Assembly: GCA_023458055.1 (NCBI GenBank)
Contig: JAEXAW010000034.1
Coordinates: 1 to 64,000, forward strand
Reading direction: 5' to 3'
Length of the DNA: 64,000 bases
Source of the DNA: Pseudomonadota bacterium
GTDB taxonomy: Bacteria; Pseudomonadota; Alphaproteobacteria; Sphingomonadales; Sphingomonadaceae
A program made the translations under genes and the position numbers. Positions 58,407 through 64,000 of this stretch are shown here, piece after piece. Below the pieces are notes generated by a model. The model made no database searches. It worked only from the letters and a program-made list of their open reading frames with translations, and was not told the origin of the DNA. How positions within the stretch are numbered: position 1 is the first letter of the stretch; the number at the start of each line of letters is the position of its first letter.

Positions 58407-59405
58407 ATGACACGCCACCGGCCTTATCGATTGCCGACTGCCTTTGTGGCGGTAAGCCTTTTGGCGCTGCCCGGCTGTGCTACGACGAAAGACAAGTCCG
58501 CCCCCGAAGACCGCGAACAGCGTTATATCGAGGAACTGCAAAAGAGCGGGAAGCTTGAGGATCGCCTTACCGCACTTGAACTGCGTTCAGGTGGTCGCCT
58601 CGGCTTTGCGATGATGGATGAAGGCGGCGCGATGCTGGCGAGCTATCGCGCGCAGGAACGTTTCGCCATGTGTTCGACCTTCAAGACCATCCTGGCGGCG
58701 CAAACCTTGAGGCAGGCAGAACTCGCCAAGCTACCGCTGCGTCGCCGCATCAGCTATGAAGCGGGTGATCTTCTGGATTATGCCCCCGTGGTCAAAAGCC
58801 ACTTCAACACGACCACGGGCAAGGGCGTGATGACGGTTGAGGAGCTGGCCCGCGCGGCAGTGGTGGAAAGTGATAACAGCGCGGCGAATTTGCTGCTCGG
58901 ACAGCTTGGCGGCCCTGCTGGGCTCACGGCCTATATCCGCAGCCAGGATGACCTCGTCACGCGGCTCGACCGCACCGAGCCTGCGCTTAACGAAAATGGC
59001 ATCAGTGACCCACGCGATACCACCAGTCCTGCCGCAATGGCAGGTTTGACCTATAAGCTGCTTATAGGAAAGCGTGCGTTACGGCCAACCTCGCGGCAGA
59101 AGCTGATCAACTGGTTGATGGCGTCCGGGACGGGGATAGATCGTATTCGCGCGGGCCTGCCTGCCGGTTGGAAGGCCGGGAGCAAGACCGGTAGCTGCGG
59201 CAATGCAGTTAATGACGTCGCGATAGCATGGGATGAAGAGCGCAATCCCGTTGTAATCACCGTTTTCCTTGATCGCTCGAGCAAGGGGGATACCGAAGCA
59301 AAGAAAGTCATCGCCGAGGTCGCAGCGCTGGTGACGGGAAAGACGCTTCCCGTTGTACCACCGTCTGCACCACCCTCACCGGTGCCAGCGACCCCCAAAA
59401 AATAA
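58407..59405 (+). CDS. Class A beta-lactamase lipoprotein with Cys69/Cys238-type pair
   Basis: 332 aa from ATG 58407; ATG 58395 is also possible. A lipoprotein signal (AVSLLALPGC) anchors it in the envelope. Serine beta-lactamase motifs are complete: RFAMCSTFKTIL (S70xxK73), VESDNSAANLL (SDN), RTEPALNENG (E166..N170) and GSKTGSCGNAV (K234TG). The Cys before the active Ser and the Cys in KTGSCG match C69 and C238, which are disulfide-linked in several class A carbapenemases and in some environmental enzymes. It hydrolyses beta-lactams in the periplasm; the spectrum cannot be read from sequence. The C-terminus adds a Pro/Ser/Thr tail. Confidence 0.93.
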   Translation: MTRHRPYRLPTAFVAVSLLALPGCATTKDKSAPEDREQRYIEELQKSGKLEDRLTALELRSGGRLGFAMMDEGGAMLASYRAQERFAMCSTFKTILAAQTLRQAELAKLPLRRRISYEAGDLLDYAPVVKSHFNTTTGKGVMTVEELARAAVVESDNSAANLLLGQLGGPAGLTAYIRSQDDLVTRLDRTEPALNENGISDPRDTTSPAAMAGLTYKLLIGKRALRPTSRQKLINWLMASGTGIDRIRAGLPAGWKAGSKTGSCGNAVNDVAIAWDEERNPVVITVFLDRSSKGDTEAKKVIAEVAALVTGKTLPVVPPSAPPSPVPATPKK

Positions 59406-59421
59406 GGCCTGCCGCATCCTC

Positions 59422-59450
59422 TTGCTTTTTATGTGCGGCCCGACCATATG
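59422..59450 (+). promoter_or_regulatory. Promoter of the SRP RNA gene
   Basis: TTGCTT (59422-59427) and CATATG (59445-59450) are 17 bp apart and end 8 bp before the predicted RNA 5' end. Confidence 0.55.
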
Positions 59451-59458
59451 CGCGTCCG

Positions 59459-59544
59459 GGAGTCGGATGGGCGTAGCTTTCGCCAATCTGGTCAGGTCCT
59501 GACGGAAGCAGCCACAACGAATTCGCTGCGGGTCGTCCGGCTCC
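59459..59544 (+). ncRNA. ffs: Signal recognition particle RNA (small, 4.5S-like)
   Basis: The conserved Ffh-binding domain GGTCAGGTCCTGACGGAAGC followed by AGCC is seen at 59490-59513, including the GGAA-type tetraloop region and asymmetric loop. Outer strands GGAGTCGGA and TCCGGCTCC pair over 9 bp (one G-U) and set the ends. Its place just upstream of dnaX-ybaB is the usual one. With Ffh and FtsY it targets membrane proteins to the translocon. Confidence 0.92.
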
Positions 59545-59608
59545 TATTTTACCCAGGCGCGCATCGCCTCTCGCCAAGCCCTGCGCAACCTTCTAAACCG
59601 TCTATCCG

Positions 59609-61279
59609 ATGATCGAATCCCAGCAGCCCTATCGCGTGCTCGCGCGCAAATATCGTCCTCAGACCTTTGCCGAATTGATCGGGCAGGATGCGATGGTGCA
59701 GACGCTCGCCAACGCGATCAAGCGCGAACGGCTGGCACACGCGTTTTTGATGACCGGGGTGCGTGGGGTGGGCAAGACCTCGACCGCACGGCTCATTGCC
59801 AAGGCCTTGAACTGCATCGGGCCGGACGGCGAGGGCGGGGCGACCATTGATCCATGCGGCGTATGCGAGCCTTGCGTCGCGATTGCCGAGGGGCGGCATA
59901 TCGACGTCATTGAGATGGACGCAGCCTCACACACCGGGGTCGATGATGTGCGCGAGATTATCGAGGCGGTGCGCTATGCTGCGGTTTCGGCACGCTATAA
60001 AATCTACATCATCGACGAAGTCCATATGCTCTCCAAAAATGCGTTCAACGCGCTGTTGAAGACGCTGGAAGAGCCGCCTGCGCATGTGAAATTCCTGTTC
60101 GCGACCACCGAAGTCAACAAGGTTCCGATCACCGTGCTATCGCGGTGCCAGCGTTTTGACCTACGGCGTATCACGGCGGACATGCTGGCCAAACATTTCG
60201 GCGAGATCCTCTTAAAGGAAGGCGTTGAGGCAGACGACGAGGCAGTCTGGCTTATCGCCAATGCGGCGGAAGGGTCCGCCCGCGACGGCCTTTCGATCCT
60301 TGATCAGGCTATTGCTCATGCCGATCTCGACGGGCACAGCCGGATCACTGCCGGGCAGGTGCGTGAAATGCTTGGCCTTTCCGACAGAGGCGCGATCCGC
60401 CGCTTGTTCGGGTTATTGCTGGAAGGCGATAATGCCGCGCTGTTGGGCGCAGTGCGCGAACAATATGCCTTGGGTGTTGAGCCGGTTGCATTGATGCGCG
60501 GGCTACTTGATCTCGTTCACGCGGTTACGGTGGTGAAAGTCGGGCGTGCGGACAACCCGATGTTCGGGGCGGAAGAGCGCGAAGCCATTGCTGGCTGGGC
60601 GAATGGTCTCGGCTTTCCAACTTTGCACCGGCTGTGGCAGTTGCTGCTCAAAGGCAATGAAGAAGTAGTGCGGGCGGCGAGCCCCATAGAAGCGGCGGAG
60701 ATGGCGCTGTTGCGCATTCTCTATGCGACCGGCCTGCCTGATCCCGGCGACTTGGCTGCGCTGATCCAGCAAGGAGGAGCGGCGGTTCAGAACGGGACAA
60801 TAGCTGTCGGTTCCTCTCAAGCAATGGCGGCGGATCTGGCCCCAGAGGCAATATCGACATCATCCGTTCAAGCCGCCGTTAATGCACAATCGGTCGCGCC
60901 AACAAACTATCCCCAAAGTATCAAGGCGGTGGTGGAACTTTTGTGGCAGCATAATCAGGCTGGCGTCGCCCAAGCGTTGCAGGACCACGTCCGGCCAATT
61001 CGCTTCGAACCGCCCTTGATCGAGATTGCACGCGACCCCAAATTAGAGGCAGGCTTTGACCGTTCGTTGGCAACGAAGCTTCAATCCATCACCAACGCAT
61101 CTTGGACCGTGCGGTTCGGCGAGGGTGAGGGCGAAGCGTCACTATTTGAGCAAGAGCGATCCGCAAAAGCTGCCGAAGCCGAAGCGGTGATGGAACTTCC
61201 CGTAGTGAAGGCCGCATTTGAAGCGTTCCCGGATGCGCGGCTCGCTCCGCCGGAACAGGAAAAAAGGACATATAACTAA
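59609..61279 (+). CDS. dnaX: DNA polymerase III subunit gamma/tau
   Basis: 556 aa. The clamp-loader motor of the replicase. AAA+ motifs: ARKYRPQTFAELIGQDAMV, MTGVRGVGKTSTARLIAKAL (Walker A), zinc-binding Cys in NCIGPDGEG..DPCGVCEPC, YIIDEVHMLSKNAFNALLKTLEEPP (Walker B) and FATTEVNKVPITVLSRCQRFDLRRI (sensor 1 / Arg finger). The C-terminal tau part binds the polymerase core. I see no obvious A-run slippery site for gamma formation. It shares one base with the ybaB start. Confidence 0.96.
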   Translation: MIESQQPYRVLARKYRPQTFAELIGQDAMVQTLANAIKRERLAHAFLMTGVRGVGKTSTARLIAKALNCIGPDGEGGATIDPCGVCEPCVAIAEGRHIDVIEMDAASHTGVDDVREIIEAVRYAAVSARYKIYIIDEVHMLSKNAFNALLKTLEEPPAHVKFLFATTEVNKVPITVLSRCQRFDLRRITADMLAKHFGEILLKEGVEADDEAVWLIANAAEGSARDGLSILDQAIAHADLDGHSRITAGQVREMLGLSDRGAIRRLFGLLLEGDNAALLGAVREQYALGVEPVALMRGLLDLVHAVTVVKVGRADNPMFGAEEREAIAGWANGLGFPTLHRLWQLLLKGNEEVVRAASPIEAAEMALLRILYATGLPDPGDLAALIQQGGAAVQNGTIAVGSSQAMAADLAPEAISTSSVQAAVNAQSVAPTNYPQSIKAVVELLWQHNQAGVAQALQDHVRPIRFEPPLIEIARDPKLEAGFDRSLATKLQSITNASWTVRFGEGEGEASLFEQERSAKAAEAEAVMELPVVKAAFEAFPDARLAPPEQEKRTYN

Positions 61280-61614
61280 TGAAATCGATGGAAGATTTGC
61301 TCAAGGCCGCACAGGAAGCGGCGGCGAACGTCCAGACGCAAATGAACGAAGCCCAGGCGAAGCTCGATACGATAGAGGTTGAGGGTGTCGCGGGCGGCGG
61401 TCTCGTTAAAATCCGCGCGACGGCCAAGGGACGTATTCTTGGGGTCTCGATTGATGATAGCTTGATTGTTCCGTCGGACAAGCAGATGCTGGAAGATCTG
61501 GTGGCCGCCGCATTCAATGACGCGCGGACCAAGGCTGATGCTGTCAGCAACGAGGAAATGAGCAAGATGTCGCAGGGCTTGCCGCTCCCACCCGGTTTCA
61601 AACTCCCGTTCTGA
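61279..61614 (+). CDS. YbaB/EbfC-family nucleoid-associated protein
   Basis: 111 aa. The helix MEDLLKAAQEAAANVQTQMNEAQAKL and the strand core VEGVAGGGLVKIRATAKGRILGVSIDDSLI, then MLEDLVAAAFNDARTKAD, match YbaB. It binds DNA as a dimer and affects nucleoid structure. Starts in TAATG with dnaX. recR, the usual third gene, does not follow; lon does. Confidence 0.93.
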   Translation: MKSMEDLLKAAQEAAANVQTQMNEAQAKLDTIEVEGVAGGGLVKIRATAKGRILGVSIDDSLIVPSDKQMLEDLVAAAFNDARTKADAVSNEEMSKMSQGLPLPPGFKLPF

Positions 61615-61709
61615 TGGCGCGGTGACAACGCCCCATTGAACCGCTTGGTTGGCAACTCCATATTAGGAATAAGTTGCTATAGAGAGTCCGTTATGGGCTC
61701 TGCTCGGAG

Positions 61710-64000
61710 ATGAATTTGACTCAAACTTTTCCCTTGTTGCCGCTGCGCGACATTGTAATTTTTCCGCAAATGATCGTTCCGCTGTTCGTCGGGCGCGATA
61801 AGTCTGTCGTTGCGCTTGAAAAGGCGATGGAAGCCGACAAGGAAATCTTCCTTGTTGCCCAGCTTGACCCTGCCGAGGATGACCCTGACCGCGATGATCT
61901 TTATGATCTGGGTGTCATTGCGACCGTCCTACAGTTGTTGAAGCTTCCCGACGGCACCGTCCGTGTGCTGGTTGAAGGCAAACAACGCGCCAAGCTTGAT
62001 CGGCTGACCCAAGCGGACGGCTATGTTATTGCGCATATCGAAAATGTCGTCGAGCGCGCCGATAATGGACCGGAAGCAACCGCTTTGATGCGCTCGGTCG
62101 TCGAGCAGTTCGAAAATTACGCCAAGCTCAACAAGAAGCTGCCGGCCGAAACCAGTGTGCAGCTTGGTGAGATTGATGAGCCAGCGCGCCTTGCCGACGC
62201 GGTTGCCGGAAACATCAGCGTGAAGGTTGCCGACAAGCAAGCGATGCTGGTCGAGGAAGACCCGATCAAACGGCTGGAAATGGTGTTCGCCTTCATGGAA
62301 GGCGAACTTGGCGTGCTTCAGGTCGAAAAGAAAATCCGTGGCCGCGTGAAGCGGCAGATGGAAAAGACCCAGCGCGAATATTATCTCAACGAACAGCTGA
62401 AAGCGATTCAGCGCGAACTTGGCAATGAAAGCGGAGAAGATGGCGACGAGCTGTCCGAACTGCAGGCTAAGATCGACCAGTTGAAAATGTCGAAGGAAGC
62501 CAAGGCGAAAGCCGAGGCTGAATTGAAGAAGCTGCGCGGCATGGCGCCAATGTCGGCTGAGGCGACCGTTGTCCGCAACTATCTTGACGTGCTGCTGGGT
62601 CTGCCTTGGGGCAAAAAGTCCAAGCTCAAAAAGGATATCGCCAAGGCGCAAGACATTCTCGACGCGGACCATTATGCGCTCGATAAGGTCAAGGACCGCA
62701 TCGTCGAATATCTGGCGGTGCAGGCGCGCACCAATAAGCTCAAGGGTCCGATCCTGTGCCTCGTTGGCCCTCCGGGTGTCGGCAAAACCTCGCTCGGGCG
62801 TTCGATCGCCAAGGCGACGGGGCGTGAATTTGTACGCCAGTCGCTTGGCGGGGTGCGCGACGAAGCGGAAATCCGCGGACACCGCCGTACCTATATCGGC
62901 TCGCTACCCGGTAAGATTGTGTCCAACCTCAAAAAGGCTGGAACGTCGAACCCCTTGTTCCTGCTCGACGAGATCGACAAGCTCGGCCAGGATTTCCGCG
63001 GCGATCCGGCATCGGCTCTGCTCGAGGTGCTTGACCCGGAACAGAATAACAAGTTCAACGATCATTATCTCGAAATCGATATTGACCTGTCGGACGTGAT
63101 GTTCGTGACCACCGCGAACAGTCTCAATCTGCCGCAACCCTTGCTTGACCGCATGGAGATCATCCGGCTTGAAGGCTATACCGAGGATGAAAAGGTCGAG
63201 ATTGCCGAGCGTCATCTGATTGCCAAGCAGATCGAAGCGCATGGCCTCAAGGAAGGCGAGTTTACCCTCACTACCGAAGGGTTGCGGGACTTGATCCGCT
63301 ATTACACCCGCGAGGCGGGCGTGCGCACGCTCGAACGCGAGATTGCGCGCTTGGCACGCAAGGCGCTGCGCAAAATCCTTGAAGGTAAGGAAACCAGCGT
63401 TACCATTACGCCGGATAATCTGGCTGACTATGCGGGCGTGCGCAAATTCCGCCACGGGGTTGGTGACGAAGAGGACCAGATCGGCGCCGTGACCGGTCTT
63501 GCCTGGACCGAGGTGGGCGGTGAACTCCTCACCATCGAAGCCGTGACGGTTCCCGGCAAGGGCGTGGTCAAGACCACCGGCAAGCTCGGCGAGGTGATGA
63601 ACGAGTCGGTTCAGGCGGCGATGAGCTTCGTCAAAGCACGGGCCCCCGCTTATGGGATCAAGCCGAGCCTGTTCGCCCGCAAGGACATCCACATCCACTT
63701 GCCGGAAGGCGCGGTGCCGAAAGATGGCCCCTCTGCAGGTATCGGCATGGTCACCTGTATGGTCTCCACGCTGACCGGCGTGCCGGTGCGCAAGGATGTG
63801 GCGATGACCGGCGAGGTGACACTGCGTGGTCGGGTTCTGCCGATTGGCGGTTTGAAGGAAAAGCTGCTTGCGGCTCTGCGTGGTGGCATCAAGACCGTTC
63901 TGATCCCCGAAGAAAATGAAAAGGACCTTGCCGAGATTCCCGAAAATGTGAAGGCGGGTCTGGAGATCATCCCGGTGGCTCATGTCGATGAAGTGCTGAA
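61710..64000 (+). CDS. lon: ATP-dependent protease Lon, 3' end outside the window
   Basis: ATG 61710 opens LTQTFPLLPLRDIVIFPQM; 763 codons are visible without a stop, near the ~800 aa of the family. Domains: N-terminal substrate domain to about 300, AAA+ with CLVGPPGVGKTSLGR (Walker A, about 352) and LFLLDEIDKLGQDFRGDPASALLEVLDPEQ (Walker B), and the protease domain with the catalytic Ser in PKDGPSAGIGMVT (about 678) and Lys in LPIGGLKEKLLAA. Lon degrades misfolded and regulatory proteins. The upstream 95 bp presumably holds a heat-shock-type promoter, which I cannot define. Confidence 0.97.
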   Translation, partial: MNLTQTFPLLPLRDIVIFPQMIVPLFVGRDKSVVALEKAMEADKEIFLVAQLDPAEDDPDRDDLYDLGVIATVLQLLKLPDGTVRVLVEGKQRAKLDRLTQADGYVIAHIENVVERADNGPEATALMRSVVEQFENYAKLNKKLPAETSVQLGEIDEPARLADAVAGNISVKVADKQAMLVEEDPIKRLEMVFAFMEGELGVLQVEKKIRGRVKRQMEKTQREYYLNEQLKAIQRELGNESGEDGDELSELQAKIDQLKMSKEAKAKAEAELKKLRGMAPMSAEATVVRNYLDVLLGLPWGKKSKLKKDIAKAQDILDADHYALDKVKDRIVEYLAVQARTNKLKGPILCLVGPPGVGKTSLGRSIAKATGREFVRQSLGGVRDEAEIRGHRRTYIGSLPGKIVSNLKKAGTSNPLFLLDEIDKLGQDFRGDPASALLEVLDPEQNNKFNDHYLEIDIDLSDVMFVTTANSLNLPQPLLDRMEIIRLEGYTEDEKVEIAERHLIAKQIEAHGLKEGEFTLTTEGLRDLIRYYTREAGVRTLEREIARLARKALRKILEGKETSVTITPDNLADYAGVRKFRHGVGDEEDQIGAVTGLAWTEVGGELLTIEAVTVPGKGVVKTTGKLGEVMNESVQAAMSFVKARAPAYGIKPSLFARKDIHIHLPEGAVPKDGPSAGIGMVTCMVSTLTGVPVRKDVAMTGEVTLRGRVLPIGGLKEKLLAALRGGIKTVLIPEENEKDLAEIPENVKAGLEIIPVAHVDEVL

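Noticed and set aside
61929..62882. 317-aa open frame on the minus strand
   Set aside because: It lies wholly antisense to lon, whose frame has clear AAA+ motifs; the composition is that of a shadow frame.
62904..63983. 359-aa open frame on the minus strand
   Set aside because: Antisense to the protease half of lon, no family motif.

Overview
The window looks like chromosomal DNA from a sphingomonad-type alphaproteobacterium (Sphingomonadales). This is inferred from gene content and local order (mreBCD-mrdA-rodA, ffs-dnaX-ybaB, rpiB-glyA-nrdR-trmJ, astA/astB beside an M20 hydrolase), from high-GC coding with short coupled intergenic gaps, and from palindromic repeats that I associate with this order. 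No 16S gene is present, so the placement is inference.

Layout. 1-6319 is an RTX cassette: the 3' part of a large Ca-binding RTX protein, an HlyC-like acyltransferase gene split by an in-frame TAG, a 532-aa protein with two copies of the DLDGDG-type module that also closes the RTX protein, a second HlyC-like acyltransferase with the catalytic His, and a Sel1-like lipoprotein. Most of these genes overlap end to start, so they form one coupled unit. 6320-7320 is transposase wreckage (IS630-type fragment against an IS701-like 3' remnant), followed by tRNA-Lys(CTT). 7717-13563 (-) is the rod-shape operon. 13768-16811 holds mutL and, convergent to it, a DUF2853-OmpA fusion. 16930-20908 (-) holds a MaoC hydratase, a phosphodiesterase, a His/Met-rich barrel-like protein and a glutaredoxin-MauE fusion; the last faces a MerR regulator across a mer-like promoter. 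21460-28588 (-) holds two small coupled genes, ychF, an intergenic repeat array, pth, a small secreted protein, rplY and three tandem TraB/GumN genes.

28784-35389 (+) carries glyQ, glyS (with two palindromic repeat elements inside its reading frame), a membrane protein and ppdK. Next come tRNA-Arg(ACG) with a duplicated 3' end, a SnoaL-like protein, sdaA, a YbaK-type deacylase, and a PHA-depolymerase-like hydrolase. 39842-43328 (-) is an arginine succinyltransferase operon led by an M20 hydrolase. It is followed by malate synthase G (+), an agmatine-to-putrescine operon (M28 peptidase, aguA, DUF3147, aguB) and rpsD. 50805-54325 holds chorismate mutase and the rpiB-glyA-hyp-nrdR-trmJ run. 54502-59405 holds small membrane proteins, a hydrolase, two tandem cysteine desulfurases with a ferredoxin, and a class A beta-lactamase. 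The right edge is ffs (SRP RNA), dnaX, ybaB and lon, which runs off the window.

How they work together: most of the window is housekeeping (cell shape, translation, repair, protein quality control) plus nitrogen/carbon salvage (arginine by succinylation, agmatine to putrescine, serine to pyruvate, pyruvate/PEP interconversion, glyoxylate bypass). The accessory parts are the RTX cassette, the MerR regulon, the beta-lactamase and the repeat families. The best candidate for an undescribed system is the RTX cassette: two substrates share an EF-hand-like module and a C-terminal tail, are served by two divergent acyltransferases, and are tied to a lipoprotein. The in-frame repeat elements inside glyS are the second.
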